Of a DNA stretch of 42,723 bases, positions 16,604-25,816 are shown one piece after another (within the stretch, counting starts at the first letter, position 1; each line of letters starts with the position of its first letter). The notes beneath the pieces were generated by a model, which saw only the letters and a list, made by a program, of their open reading frames with translations, ran no database searches and was not told where the DNA came from. The position numbers were made by a program, and so were the translations under genes. This stretch comes from an uncultured Verrucomicrobiota bacterium. Its GTDB lineage: Bacteria > Verrucomicrobiota > Verrucomicrobiia > Opitutales > Seribacteraceae. The DNA lies in assembly GCA_902580225.1 (NCBI GenBank), contig CACHJU010000018.1:1-42723 (forward strand), read 5' to 3'.

Positions 16604-16656
16604 GTCACAGAACTTTTTTATCTCCGTTACAGTATTGTTACGATTTCGTGTTATAA
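16604..16656 (+). promoter_or_regulatory. Candidate Pho box and promoter of phoB-phoR
   Basis: Three related heptamers sit on an 11-bp grid: GTCACAG at 16604, GTTACAG at 16626 and GTTACGA at 16637 (steps of 22 and 11). The last two have the 7+4 spacing typical of PhoB/OmpR-family direct repeats. A -10-like TTATAA at 16651-16656 lies 7 bases further, as expected when an activator replaces the -35 element. Autoregulation of phoB-phoR is the likely meaning. No binding data can be inferred beyond the pattern. Confidence 0.5.
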
Positions 16657-16681
16657 AAATTAGGAATTTTTAATAACTACT

Positions 16682-17395
16682 ATGATCCAAGACTCTACAT
16701 TCGAAGCCAGCTCTCACTCAGTGCTAATTATAGATGACGAAGAAGCTATCTGTGAAATGATTGAATTTAAGTTAAGTAAAGAGGGTTACCGAGTCTCATG
16801 GATTACCAATCCTCTTGAAGCTATCGGTAAAGCTAGAGATTTTGAACCAGACATAATTATTCTTGATGTAATGATGCCTGAACTAGATGGTTTCCGGTTA
16901 TGTAGCATGCTTCGGGTCGATGGTGTTCTGAAACATGTCCCTATTCTATTTCTAACAGCAAAAAATGAAGTTGAAGACCGAATAAAAGGATTTAACCGAG
17001 GCGGAGATGATTACCTTACCAAACCATTTGATAACCGCGAATTAGTTGCCCGCATAAAAGCAATTCTTAGCCGTAGTCTTCGCAAGCAAGAAGCATTACA
17101 AGGAAAACTCAATGGTGGAGGCATCAGCTTGGATCCTGAGTCCCACGAAGTGACAATCGGAGGGTCAGTTATTGATCTCACAAATACTGAGTTTCGCTTG
17201 CTACACCTTATGATGGAAAGAATTGGACGAGTACAAACTAGAGAAAATCTTCTTGTTAATGTTTGGAATTACGACTCTGAAATAGAAACTCGAACCGTTG
17301 ATAATCATATTGGTCGACTTCGTGCAAAATTAGGCGATAAGGGAGAATTTGTTAAAACCGTTAGAGGAGTCGGCTACAAGTTTCTTGTGGATTGA
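16682..17395 (+). CDS. phoB: Phosphate-regulon response regulator PhoB
   Basis: A 237-residue OmpR-family regulator. The receiver has D18/D19/E20, phosphoacceptor D62 (IILDVMMPELDGFRL), T92 and K114 (YLTKPFDNREL). The C-terminal winged-helix domain has the recognition-helix text TRTVDNHIGRLRAKLGDKG and ends with VKTVRGVGYKFLVD. Its place between pstS and the PhoR-like kinase gene, in the same operon as pst genes, identifies it as PhoB rather than another OmpR paralogue. Phosphorylated by PhoR under phosphate limitation, it would activate pst, lipid-remodelling and its own gene. Confidence 0.95.
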   Translation: MIQDSTFEASSHSVLIIDDEEAICEMIEFKLSKEGYRVSWITNPLEAIGKARDFEPDIIILDVMMPELDGFRLCSMLRVDGVLKHVPILFLTAKNEVEDRIKGFNRGGDDYLTKPFDNRELVARIKAILSRSLRKQEALQGKLNGGGISLDPESHEVTIGGSVIDLTNTEFRLLHLMMERIGRVQTRENLLVNVWNYDSEIETRTVDNHIGRLRAKLGDKGEFVKTVRGVGYKFLVD

Positions 17396-17422
17396 TTCTT
17401 TTAAAATCGACATAATAAAGGA

Positions 17423-18703
17423 ATGTGGACATTCCTCGCCGTCGCTTTTTTTCTAATTGCCTTTTTTCTTTGGGCACAAAAGCGTGTTACTCAAAATATT
17501 ATCGAAGAGATACTTATCGCTTTGGAAAAGGGTCATAATTTGATCCTAGAAAAATCGCTTTTTCTTTCTTCATCCTTTTCCCTACATCGCTTTCAAAAAA
17601 TTCTCGATGAAAACAGGAGCAAAATAACTTCTTTAGAAACCGAAAGGTCACAAAGAATAAACGAATTCAACGAAACCTTGGGTGGTATTTTAGATGGAGC
17701 CATCCTTCTAGATTTACGTCATACTGTCACCTTTGCTAATGATTCAGCCGACTTGTTTTTTGCGGAAGGACAATCACTGGTTGGTCGGAGACTCGAATCG
17801 GTATTGGACTCTGCCCATGTGCTTGAAATGATAGATCGTGTCAAAAACCACGAAAAATCGGAGAAATCAGAATTTTCTCTTCATCGTAAAGGCAGTCATG
17901 ATGACTTCGAAATTACGGCAACTGTCATAACTGACTTACAGCAAAACAATGAGAAACACATCCTCTTATTATTTCACGATGTAACTCAAATTAAACGAGC
18001 TGAACGTATGAGGAAAGACTTTGTGGCAAATGCTTCCCATGAACTTCGTACTCCGATAACCATAATAAGAGGGTTCTGTGAAAACCTGATGGAGGAAGAG
18101 GAAATTAACCCAGAACAAAAGACACTCTTTCTCCAAAAAATCCATCAAAATACACTCCGCCTACAGGCGTTAATTGATGATTTGCTTAACCTATCTGAAC
18201 TAGAAGGAAGCGAAAATGCAATTTCTCCGACTAATAATAAATTGTCTGAAATTATCCTTGGAGTTGAAATGTATCTCACAGACAAGACTTTTGTTGATAC
18301 GGATAAACTGACTTTTGACCTTTGTACAGAAGATGAAGCATTTCCTTTTGACGCAGTTAAAGTAGCTGCTGCAGTTAGCAATCTTATTGAAAATGCTTTC
18401 AAGTATGCCGGAGATTTCACTCAGATAAAAGTTAAAACCTCAATTTATGAAGATCAGGGAAGTGACTGGATAACTTGTTCAGTCCAAGACGATGGCGTTG
18501 GAATTCCTGCAAAAGATTTAACTCGCATTTTCGAAAGGTTTTATGTGGTGGACAAGGGTAGATCACGTGAAAAAGGAGGTACTGGACTTGGCTTGAGTAT
18601 AGTAAAAAATATTGCTGAGTCTCACGGTGGTCATGTCTCTGCTACAAGTACCCTGGGGTTGGGATCCACTTTTTCATTCACATTGCCAATAAACAAACCT
18701 TAG
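17423..18703 (+). CDS. phoR: Phosphate-regulon sensor histidine kinase PhoR
   Basis: A 426-residue kinase with one membrane anchor at the N-terminus (residues 2-17), a short coiled-coil linker, a PAS domain (about 86-190), a HisKA domain with H206 (FVANASHELRTPITIIRGF) and an HATPase domain (NLIENAFKYA; DDGVGIPAKDL; FERFYVVDKGRSREKGGTGLGLSIVK). The lack of a periplasmic sensor domain fits PhoR, which reads phosphate through the Pst transporter and PhoU. It follows phoB by 27 bp. Confidence 0.95.
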   Translation: MWTFLAVAFFLIAFFLWAQKRVTQNIIEEILIALEKGHNLILEKSLFLSSSFSLHRFQKILDENRSKITSLETERSQRINEFNETLGGILDGAILLDLRHTVTFANDSADLFFAEGQSLVGRRLESVLDSAHVLEMIDRVKNHEKSEKSEFSLHRKGSHDDFEITATVITDLQQNNEKHILLLFHDVTQIKRAERMRKDFVANASHELRTPITIIRGFCENLMEEEEINPEQKTLFLQKIHQNTLRLQALIDDLLNLSELEGSENAISPTNNKLSEIILGVEMYLTDKTFVDTDKLTFDLCTEDEAFPFDAVKVAAAVSNLIENAFKYAGDFTQIKVKTSIYEDQGSDWITCSVQDDGVGIPAKDLTRIFERFYVVDKGRSREKGGTGLGLSIVKNIAESHGGHVSATSTLGLGSTFSFTLPINKP

Positions 18704-18805
18704 AAGGTTTTCCTTAAAGATTTCTTGACCAGACTTTTGATTTGAGCTGCTTTAAAATCAATATATTGCGGTAGCCTCGATTTTAATTCATATAACAAAC
18801 AACTT

Positions 18806-18836
18806 TGTAAAAAGGTTACACACTCTCTTCTATAGA
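18806..18836 (+). promoter_or_regulatory. Possible PhoB-dependent promoter of pstC
   Basis: In the 173-base gap before pstC a GTTACAC at 18815-18821 repeats the motif seen upstream of phoB, and a -10-like TATAGA lies 9 bases later (18831-18836). TGTAA at 18806-18810 forms a short inverted repeat with TTACA at 18816-18820. A second direct repeat 11 bp away is not evident, so this is weaker than the phoB site. Confidence 0.3.
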
Positions 18837-18876
18837 CGATTGCTTTGTAATTTTCCACTTATTAACTTATTGATTA

Positions 18877-20538
18877 ATGTTTTCATCCAAGAAAAGTTTT
18901 AGCAGCAAAAGAAAAGAAACTTGGATAAAGACCATTTTTGGAAGCAGTGCAGTAACATCGATTATTATTCTGAGTCTGATTATCGCGTTCCTTTTTAAAG
19001 AAGGGATAGGTTTTTTTGGACAAAATAAAAGTGAGCTCGATCTTTTTCGAAAATCAGGAATGGAGTTCTCTTCCCTAATAACCGGGCAACATGATTCCCA
19101 GACTCTGATCTACAGATATCTAGAAAATATTCTAGCAAATGAAAGCAAATATGCGGAAAGCATGGAACCGGACTCTAGTGAGATAATATCCGCACAAGAC
19201 AGGAATAAAAAACTTTTAGAATTTTCGAGGAATTTTCAGGACATCAAAGAAATCCTTCTGGAGTATGAAAAAGATATTGTGGAGATGGCTGCAGAAACTA
19301 AACAATTTATTCTAATCCAGAATCTAATTAAGGAGCTCAGACTAATCGCTAGAAAACATAAGCTAACTGAAGAAGATTTTTCGATTTCAATGGATGAGAT
19401 TGATAAACGAAAAAAGTTTAGTTCAAGGGAAATTGAAAAGTGGTCAAATTATTTTTTCCGACAAGGGTTTGAGGACGAAGCTAAAAGTTTAAGTGCTCTT
19501 TTGATTAATTACGACACATCATTGGCCCCATTTTATTATTACGACCGAACTACTGAAATTGTAGAATCCTACTCAATTACATATCAACCTTTGATCAGGA
19601 AACAGAACCAAGAGTTTGAAGAGATTTTTAAAAATTTTAATCCAAAATTTTCTTTAAAAAAATCAGTAGAGGATTTTAGAAAAGTCAAAATTGCATTTGT
19701 CGAGTATCTTAACACAACTGAGTTATTCGATAAAAAAATCAAAGAATGGAACCCAGAAAAACCGTATCCTTTAGCAGATGCTTTCAGTAGTTTTTTTCTA
19801 GGAAGAGATTGGATTACCAACAGTGCAAGACAGGATTGGTACGGTGTTTTACCACTTCTTTCAGGTTCTTTGCTCATTACACTGATAGCGCTTTTACTTG
19901 CGGTTCCATTTGGATTAGGTTCAGCAATTTATGTGAGTCAGGTAGCAAACACTAAAGAAAAATCACTCATTAAACCAGCTATTGAATTAATTGCATCTAT
20001 CCCTTCAATTCTGATTGGATTTTTTGGTATTTCAATGCTCGGAGGATGGATCACAGTTTTTGCTGATGAAAGATTAAATTCACTCACAGCTGGATGCCTC
20101 CTTGCCTTAATGGCGGTTCCAACAATTTTCTCCTTGGCGGAAGATGCCCTTAACAATGTTTCATTGCGCTTGCGAGAAGCCTCTTTTGCATTGGGTGCAA
20201 CCAAGCTACAAACATGTCTCCGAGTTGTTATTCCCTCTGCACTCTCCGGAATGATTTCGGCAGTTCTTCTTGGTTTTGGGCGAGTTATAGGAGAGACAAT
20301 GGTGGTTTTACTTTGTGCAGGAAACCGAATTGCAATTCCAGATTTCACAGAAGGATTTTCAGTCTTAGCAGAACCTGTTCATACCATGACTGGAATTATT
20401 GCCCAGGAAATGGGGGAAGTTGAATATGAAAGCATTCATTACCGGGCACTATTTATGGTAGGTATTGTGCTTTTCCTTATTACTTTAGGGATAAACTTTT
20501 TTGCACAAAACTTAACTCACAAAATCCAAAATAAATAA
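18877..20538 (+). CDS. pstC: Phosphate ABC transporter permease PstC with enlarged periplasmic region
   Basis: The permease core is typical: a first membrane segment (about residues 21-40), then from residue ~320 [20 protein letters not shown] onward with five more segments, the coupling loop [22 protein letters not shown] and [15 protein letters not shown]. Ordinary PstC proteins have about 300 residues. This one has 553 because some 255 residues, charged and predicted helical (about 50-305, for example [21 protein letters not shown] in parts), are inserted after the first segment, on the presumed periplasmic side. PstA 5 bp downstream has a similar-sized insertion at the equivalent place. 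The two may pack together or contact PstS. Function of the insertion unknown. Confidence 0.93.
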   Translation: MFSSKKSFSSKRKETWIKTIFGSSAVTSIIILSLIIAFLFKEGIGFFGQNKSELDLFRKSGMEFSSLITGQHDSQTLIYRYLENILANESKYAESMEPDSSEIISAQDRNKKLLEFSRNFQDIKEILLEYEKDIVEMAAETKQFILIQNLIKELRLIARKHKLTEEDFSISMDEIDKRKKFSSREIEKWSNYFFRQGFEDEAKSLSALLINYDTSLAPFYYYDRTTEIVESYSITYQPLIRKQNQEFEEIFKNFNPKFSLKKSVEDFRKVKIAFVEYLNTTELFDKKIKEWNPEKPYPLADAFSSFFLGRDWITNSARQDWYGVLPLLSGSLLITLIALLLAVPFGLGSAIYVSQVANTKEKSLIKPAIELIASIPSILIGFFGISMLGGWITVFADERLNSLTAGCLLALMAVPTIFSLAEDALNNVSLRLREASFALGATKLQTCLRVVIPSALSGMISAVLLGFGRVIGETMVVLLCAGNRIAIPDFTEGFSVLAEPVHTMTGIIAQEMGEVEYESIHYRALFMVGIVLFLITLGINFFAQNLTHKIQNK

Positions 20539-20543
20539 CATCG

Positions 20544-22211
20544 GTGAGTAAACGTAATTACAAATTGAATAATTCTTCTTCCTCATCAAAAAATGTGATG
20601 ATGTTAGAGAAAACAATTTTCTGTATTACCAGAGTTCTAACTTATTTTATCCTTTTTTGTGCGTGTTTTATTTTTTGGGACATTATTTCCAAGGGCTCTC
20701 GAAAAGTATTCCATAAAGAAGGTTTTATTAACTGGGAATTCTTTACCGAATCACCACAAACACTTCATGTTATTGAACATGATGGTGAAACATTGGAACT
20801 TAGTTCTGAAAATTATTTTAGCTTTAAAAGAAGTCTATCAGACGCTGCTTGGAAACTTTTAATAACAAAAAGTCAATTTAAGGAAGTTAAAGAAAGGCTG
20901 GTAAATAATTTAAATGATTTAACAGAAACACCATCTCCTTCTTCCCAAAAAAATTTGCTTCACGATTATATTGAAAATGAAAAAAAGGAAGCAAAAGAAA
21001 AGTTCAACTTCTGGCTAGATATGTTAGAAAATCCATCAAATCATGCTTCGGATTTTGAAGTTTCCGAGGAGGAAATACCCTATTTGGTAGGACGCTTCAT
21101 TATTGCATTTTTAAATCAGGCAAAATCAAAATATAAGCTTCTCGATAACGAACTATCTTATTTTAGTGCACTCCATTATCCAAAAATTGACAATCTTACA
21201 CCGACTAATATCGAAGATATCAACTTAGCTTATTTCAATTTTCTTAATGAAAATTTACCAAAATTATGGAATGTTTTTGAAGCCAAAAATAAAAACCTAA
21301 GAGAAAGAGTTGTAGAATTTGATGAAAACCCATCGACCTCTTCCTTCGTATTCCTTGAAAATAACTTCAAGTCTATTGATGAAGTCCAATCACTCCATGA
21401 ATTTAATTCTATCGATCTTCTGAAGAAAATAAGCGATGATCTTAGATGGATATCTTCAAGTTTCAGGATTTCAGTTGATTCCAAAGACTATGCATACTCG
21501 GGCGGAGGAATTTTTCCTGCCATTGCAGGCACTTTGTTATTAGTCGGAGGTGCTATGCTAATCGCACTAATCATCGGTGTATGCTGTGCTGTTTTTCTTT
21601 CGGAATATGGCAAAACCGGGAAGTTCCTTTCTCTAGTTCGGCTTTCAATCCTTAACCTCGCTGGAGTTCCATCAATCATTTTTGGTCTCTTTGGAATGGG
21701 ATTATTTGTTATTTTCTTAGACTGGAATGTCTCTCTTATCGCAGGTTGGTTCACGCTGGCTTTTATGGTTCTACCAATAATTATCACTGCGAGTGAAGAA
21801 TCTTTACGTGCGATCCCTCAAGATTTTCGTGAGAGTTCAATAGCACTAGGGGCCTCTAAATGGACTATGATAAAGACGAGTGTTTTGCCATATGCTTTGC
21901 CAGGAATTCTAACCTCTTCAATTCTAGGCGTAGCTCGTGTAGCAGGAGAAACAGCACCAATTATGTTTACAGCTGCTTTTGCAATGAGATCTGAATTACC
22001 GTGGGAAGGTCTTGAAAAGTGGACAGATTTCTTTTTCCAAGGAGTAATGGCACTACCTTATCACATTTATGTTATTTCCAAGATTCCACAAAATGAATAT
22101 ACGATAGATATGCAATACGGCACAGCCTTTGTTTTTTTAATGTTGGTTTTCATGCTCGCCAGTCTGTCTTTTGTACTTCGTGCTCGCCTTCGCAGAAAGT
22201 TTAACTGGTGA
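20544..22211 (+). CDS. pstA: Phosphate ABC transporter permease PstA with enlarged periplasmic region
   Basis: Starts at GTG 20544, 5 bp after pstC. The first membrane segment is at about residues 27-48, and the core resumes at residue 318 with [19 protein letters not shown], typical of PstA, followed by [22 protein letters not shown], the coupling loop [21 protein letters not shown] and [17 protein letters not shown]. Between them is an inserted region of about 245 residues (about 72-315), hydrophilic and mainly helical, giving 555 residues against about 280-300 in ordinary PstA. No catalytic motif is visible in the insertion. Overlaps pstB by 4 bp (GTGA). Confidence 0.93.
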   Translation: MSKRNYKLNNSSSSSKNVMMLEKTIFCITRVLTYFILFCACFIFWDIISKGSRKVFHKEGFINWEFFTESPQTLHVIEHDGETLELSSENYFSFKRSLSDAAWKLLITKSQFKEVKERLVNNLNDLTETPSPSSQKNLLHDYIENEKKEAKEKFNFWLDMLENPSNHASDFEVSEEEIPYLVGRFIIAFLNQAKSKYKLLDNELSYFSALHYPKIDNLTPTNIEDINLAYFNFLNENLPKLWNVFEAKNKNLRERVVEFDENPSTSSFVFLENNFKSIDEVQSLHEFNSIDLLKKISDDLRWISSSFRISVDSKDYAYSGGGIFPAIAGTLLLVGGAMLIALIIGVCCAVFLSEYGKTGKFLSLVRLSILNLAGVPSIIFGLFGMGLFVIFLDWNVSLIAGWFTLAFMVLPIIITASEESLRAIPQDFRESSIALGASKWTMIKTSVLPYALPGILTSSILGVARVAGETAPIMFTAAFAMRSELPWEGLEKWTDFFFQGVMALPYHIYVISKIPQNEYTIDMQYGTAFVFLMLVFMLASLSFVLRARLRRKFNW

Positions 22212-23014
22212 CTTCTTTTACGAAACCAACTGTGAAAAAAAACAAACCATCCAAATCACTCAATGCCATAGAAGTTAATGATTTGAGTTTTGCATACGGT
22301 AAAAATGAAGTTCTAAACTCAATTTCACTTGAAATTTTACGCAACAAGGTAACCTCGTTCATAGGTCCATCAGGATGCGGAAAGAGCACATTATTGAGGT
22401 GCTTCAACCGAATGAATGAATTACTAGAAAATGCCAGAATAATTAAGGGTTCAGTAGTGGTTGAAGGACATGATATATACGAAAAAACTGTAGATCCAAT
22501 AGAATTACGAAAGCGTATTGGTATGGTCTTTCAGAATTCTAATCCTTTCCCAAAAACAATTTATCAAAATGTAGCCTATGGACTTAAGATTCAGGGCGTG
22601 AAGAGTAAGCGTAAAATTGATGAGATAGTCGAGAACTCCTTGATTCAAGCTGCTTTATGGGATGAAGTTAAAGACCGGTTAAATGCAAATGCCTATGAAT
22701 TGTCTGGTGGACAACAGCAACGTCTTTGTATTGCCCGTACCCTTGCTGTAGAACCAGAGATAATCCTTATGGACGAACCCTGTTCTTCATTAGATCCAGT
22801 TGCCACCGCTCGGGTTGAAGAATTGATTCTTAGCCTGAAAGAGCAATACACGATTGTAGTTGTTACTCATAATATGCAACAGGCTGGAAGAATTTCAGAC
22901 TTAACCGCCTTCTTTTATTTAGGAAAACTTATTGAATTCGATGAAACCAAAAAAATATTCATTAACCCTAAAATGAAGCAAACCGAAGATTACATTTGCG
23001 GCAAGTTCGGATAA
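22208..23014 (+). CDS. pstB: Phosphate ABC transporter ATP-binding protein PstB
   Basis: A 268-residue ATPase starting at GTG 22208 and overlapping the pstA stop. Walker A is GPSGCGKST (residues 53-61), followed by the PstB-typical [11 protein letters not shown]; the Q-loop is [19 protein letters not shown], signature [16 protein letters not shown] (165-180), Walker [14 protein letters not shown] and switch [10 protein letters not shown]. The [11 protein letters not shown] segment is diagnostic for PstB over other ABC ATPases. It powers phosphate uptake through PstCA. Size and motifs are normal, in contrast with the two enlarged permeases. Confidence 0.97.
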   Translation: MTSFTKPTVKKNKPSKSLNAIEVNDLSFAYGKNEVLNSISLEILRNKVTSFIGPSGCGKSTLLRCFNRMNELLENARIIKGSVVVEGHDIYEKTVDPIELRKRIGMVFQNSNPFPKTIYQNVAYGLKIQGVKSKRKIDEIVENSLIQAALWDEVKDRLNANAYELSGGQQQRLCIARTLAVEPEIILMDEPCSSLDPVATARVEELILSLKEQYTIVVVTHNMQQAGRISDLTAFFYLGKLIEFDETKKIFINPKMKQTEDYICGKFG

Positions 23015-23040
23015 CTAGAACCTTTTAGTTAACAGAATCC

Positions 23041-23718
23041 ATGGCTACACATTACGAGCAAATACTTGAAAATGTAAGATCAAAACTCCTTCTAATGGGA
23101 CAGCTATCAATCGACTCACTCCGACTTTCCTTACAGGCACTTATCGATAAAGATGCAGAACTTGCCGGAAAGGTAAGGTCAAAAGACAAGGAGATCGATA
23201 TGCTTGAAAATGAATTAGTAAACGATGTTAATGTTTGCTTATCGACTCACGCTCCTGTGGCAGGAGATCTTAGACTTCTCGTTACCACAATGAAAATAAG
23301 CCATGAGATTGAAAGAGTTGGAGATGAGGCAAAGTCCATTGCAAGAAGGTCAAAGAAGATACTTGTAAATGATTTTCATGTGATACCGAAGATGGCAGAA
23401 GCTGCTCAAGATATGCTTAGGGAGGCACTATCAGTATTCGTTGAGTACGATGAGGAAAAGGCGAAATCAATATGGACCAAAGACTTGGAGATTGACGCTA
23501 TGAACCTTGAGAACAACCAATTCTGTCAAGCCTTGGTTATAAAAGATACTCATTTGGTTTCATCTATCTTTGAACTCCTGTTTATTTCGAAATCGCTTGA
23601 GAGAATTGCTGACCATGCAGTAAATATTTCAAAAGAAGCTGTGTTTTTAGCAACAAGTCGTGACATCCGTCACGCCCCAGAATTTAAGAAGTCTTTCCTA
23701 AAGAAAAACCTCGATTAA
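23041..23718 (+). CDS. phoU: Phosphate transport regulator PhoU
   Basis: A 225-residue helical protein of two PhoU three-helix bundles. Each holds the E-x-x-x-D metal motif: ISHEIERVGDEAKSIARRS in the first and LERIADHAVNISKEAVF in the second. STHAPVAGDLRLLVTTMKI is the usual PhoU stretch. It links the Pst transporter to PhoR and damps the regulon when phosphate is ample. It follows pstB by 26 bp and ends the pst operon. Cytoplasmic. Confidence 0.96.
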   Translation: MATHYEQILENVRSKLLLMGQLSIDSLRLSLQALIDKDAELAGKVRSKDKEIDMLENELVNDVNVCLSTHAPVAGDLRLLVTTMKISHEIERVGDEAKSIARRSKKILVNDFHVIPKMAEAAQDMLREALSVFVEYDEEKAKSIWTKDLEIDAMNLENNQFCQALVIKDTHLVSSIFELLFISKSLERIADHAVNISKEAVFLATSRDIRHAPEFKKSFLKKNLD

Positions 23719-23811
23719 ATTACCCTTAATTTCTGAAATTTTGGTTGCTCCTAAAAATTTCATCTTCATCATAATAGACCTTTCTTTTTATCTTAAATTT
23801 TGATTTTTGAT

Positions 23812-23858
23812 TCTCAAACGCCCTCAAAGAAACCTCAATGAGATTTGATTTTTATATT
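23812..23858 (+). promoter_or_regulatory. Short direct repeats and -10-like element upstream of the Na/Pi cotransporter
   Basis: Three near-identical heptamers, TCTCAAA (23812), CCTCAAA (23822) and CCTCAAT (23833), are spaced 10 and 11 bp apart, like activator repeats of the OmpR/PhoB class but with a sequence unlike the GTTACA motif upstream of phoB. TATATT at 23853-23858 is a possible -10; transcription would then begin within a few bases of the ATG at 23867, giving a nearly leaderless message. Confidence 0.35.
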
Positions 23859-23866
23859 GTTATCGC

Positions 23867-25018
23867 ATGAGTGACCTCAACTTTTGGGGTGTTTTAGTCA
23901 ACTTTTTATACATATTAGGTGGGTTAGGTATTTTTCTCTATGGTATGCGTGTGATGAGCGATGCCATACAAAAAATTGCTGGTGCCGGGATGCGACGGAT
24001 CATGGCAAGTATGACAAAAAACCGATTTTATGGCCTCTTGACAGGTCTTTTCGTTACCTGCCTTGTTCAGTCATCCTCTGCAACGACTGTCATGGTTGTT
24101 AGTTTTGTAAATGCACAACTCCTAACTCTCACCGAATCCATTGGAATTATTATGGGTGCTAATTTAGGCACCACTTTAACTGGCTGGATAATCGCATCTG
24201 TTGGCAAATTTAGCCTATCGAAAATTGCACTCCCAATTATTGGTATTGGTTTCCCATTAATTTTTTCAAAGAAAACAAAATTTAAACATACAGGTGAGTT
24301 TCTCGTTGGTTTTGGGCTTCTCTTTTTTGGTCTCAGTGAACTGAAAAATGCAGTGCCAGATGTTAAAAGTCTTCTACAAAGCTCTGACCATCATGATCTA
24401 CAAATGGTTCGTGAAATTCAATCAACGATTGAACAGTTAAATAGTTACGGATTCGGTTCCATTATCATTTTTTTGATAATAGGAATTATTATGACTATTA
24501 TCGTTCAATCATCTTCTGCTGCAATGGGAATAACCATAATACTTGCGGTGAATGGATGGATTAATTTCGAAATCGCTGCTGCTATAGTACTAGGGGAAAA
24601 TATTGGAACTACAATTACTGCTTGGCTTGCATCCATAGGTACTACGCTATCCGCCAGAAGAGCTGCTCGAGCCCACTTGATTTTTAATGTTGCTGGTACT
24701 TGTTGGATGCTAATTCTATTTTATCCTTTCGTCTCAATGGTGGATTCAATTATGGAAGGATCTATATATTTGGAAAATGTTACATCTACTGAGCTAGAAT
24801 CTCATTTTGATAAGTATGAAGATCAATCTGATCCTAGTCCCGAAGAGATTGCCACCGCTAAAAAGTCAATAGTTGACACAAATATCCCTCTGCATCTTTC
24901 TTTATTTCATACTATGTTCAACCTTTGCAATATTGCACTATTGATTGGATTTTCTCCTCGCATTGCAAAACTCGTTGAACGCCTTGTTAAAGATACTGGA
25001 AAATCAGAGTCTATTTAA
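23867..25018 (+). CDS. Na+/phosphate cotransporter (PNaS/NptA family), transport domain only
   Basis: A 383-residue membrane protein with the two inverted-repeat signature motifs of the family: LVQSSSATTVMVVSFV (QSSSATT at 68-74) with GANLGTTLTGW, and IIVQSSSAAMGITI (214-218) with GENIGTTITAW. Bacterial relatives are usually about 550 residues because a PhoU-like domain follows the membrane part. Here the protein ends after the last membrane segment, and a PhoU-like domain is encoded separately 174 bp downstream. The likely role is a second, sodium-coupled phosphate route (import, or export of excess). Close to the pst operon and so perhaps also phosphate regulated. Confidence 0.92.
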   Translation: MSDLNFWGVLVNFLYILGGLGIFLYGMRVMSDAIQKIAGAGMRRIMASMTKNRFYGLLTGLFVTCLVQSSSATTVMVVSFVNAQLLTLTESIGIIMGANLGTTLTGWIIASVGKFSLSKIALPIIGIGFPLIFSKKTKFKHTGEFLVGFGLLFFGLSELKNAVPDVKSLLQSSDHHDLQMVREIQSTIEQLNSYGFGSIIIFLIIGIIMTIIVQSSSAAMGITIILAVNGWINFEIAAAIVLGENIGTTITAWLASIGTTLSARRAARAHLIFNVAGTCWMLILFYPFVSMVDSIMEGSIYLENVTSTELESHFDKYEDQSDPSPEEIATAKKSIVDTNIPLHLSLFHTMFNLCNIALLIGFSPRIAKLVERLVKDTGKSESI

Positions 25019-25192
25019 TTTCATACATTGATACTTTAACTTAATTGACTACTATTAAGCTCTGAAGAATCTTTTATACCAAGCTTTGATTCATACTTGT
25101 AATCAATCTTTGAATCATTTGGCTAGTTCTTATGCGAATGTTCCTCAATCTATTACTAATATGGTTTCATTCTCTTAGATCATAATTCTTAG

Positions 25193-25744
25193 ATGAAGTA
25201 TTGGTTTTATCTTTTTTTTCCTGTTTGGTTACTTACCAAGCCCCTGAACTTTAACCGGGATGCCCTTTCTATTCTTTCGGAAAATTACTTTTACTACTAT
25301 GGTGTGGATGGAAACAAAAGAGAAACCGATCTTCGTTTGGATATAAGGGAAGAAGCACTAGCTTCCGACCCCTTGCCGCTTGAAAATATAGGCGACTGTT
25401 GTCACCGCCTCGTTGAGCTAGCACATCGAAAATATCGAAAGAAGCGAGTATTAGCCCAGGAAATGCTTCGTGAGATCAAAGTCTTTTCTGAACAAATCCT
25501 TGATTTTATGGAGTTATATCAGACTCATCTGAAGGATGGTAGTATTTCGTATATACAAAAAGCAGAAGCGATTGAAGATCGAATTGATGTTTCCAAAAAA
25601 TCCTTACGTAAAAATGCGGTTAAAAGAATGCAGGACAAAGAAAATTTAAAGGCAGAGATGATCTATGTCGATATACTGAATGAAATGGAAAGTATTGGGA
25701 ATGATGCCCTCAATGTTGTGCAAGCTCTCAATCATTTTGTTTAA
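25193..25744 (+). CDS. PhoU-like domain protein, probable detached C-terminal part of the Na/Pi cotransporter
   Basis: 183 residues with a hydrophobic N-terminus (YWFYLFFPVWLLT) and a helical PhoU-like body. It contains ENIGDCCHRLVELAHRK, similar to the E-x-x-x-D motif, and MESIGNDALNVVQAL near the end, where the second D is N. It resembles the C-terminal half of full-length Na/Pi cotransporters. It is in the same frame as the transporter gene 174 bp upstream, but several stops intervene, including TAG directly before this ATG. Either the fused gene was split and both parts kept, or the linker decayed. The hydrophobic N-terminus may be a leftover of the linker or a new membrane anchor. Confidence 0.7.
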   Translation: MKYWFYLFFPVWLLTKPLNFNRDALSILSENYFYYYGVDGNKRETDLRLDIREEALASDPLPLENIGDCCHRLVELAHRKYRKKRVLAQEMLREIKVFSEQILDFMELYQTHLKDGSISYIQKAEAIEDRIDVSKKSLRKNAVKRMQDKENLKAEMIYVDILNEMESIGNDALNVVQALNHFV

Positions 25745-25816
25745 TCGCTTTCTGTAAAAGCACCGTTTTCACACATCCAGCTTGCCTTCCTCACTTCGTG
25801 TGATGGAATATTTTAA

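Noticed and set aside
23735-23761. Inverted repeat GAAATTTT/AAAATTTC after phoU as a terminator
   Set aside because: The stem is all A/T except one pair, and no T-run follows; AT-rich DNA makes such stems common.
25084-25118. Direct repeat CTTTGATTCAT / CTTTGAATCAT upstream of the PhoU-like gene
   Set aside because: Two imperfect copies in an AT-rich gap with no neighbours of the same kind; probably chance.
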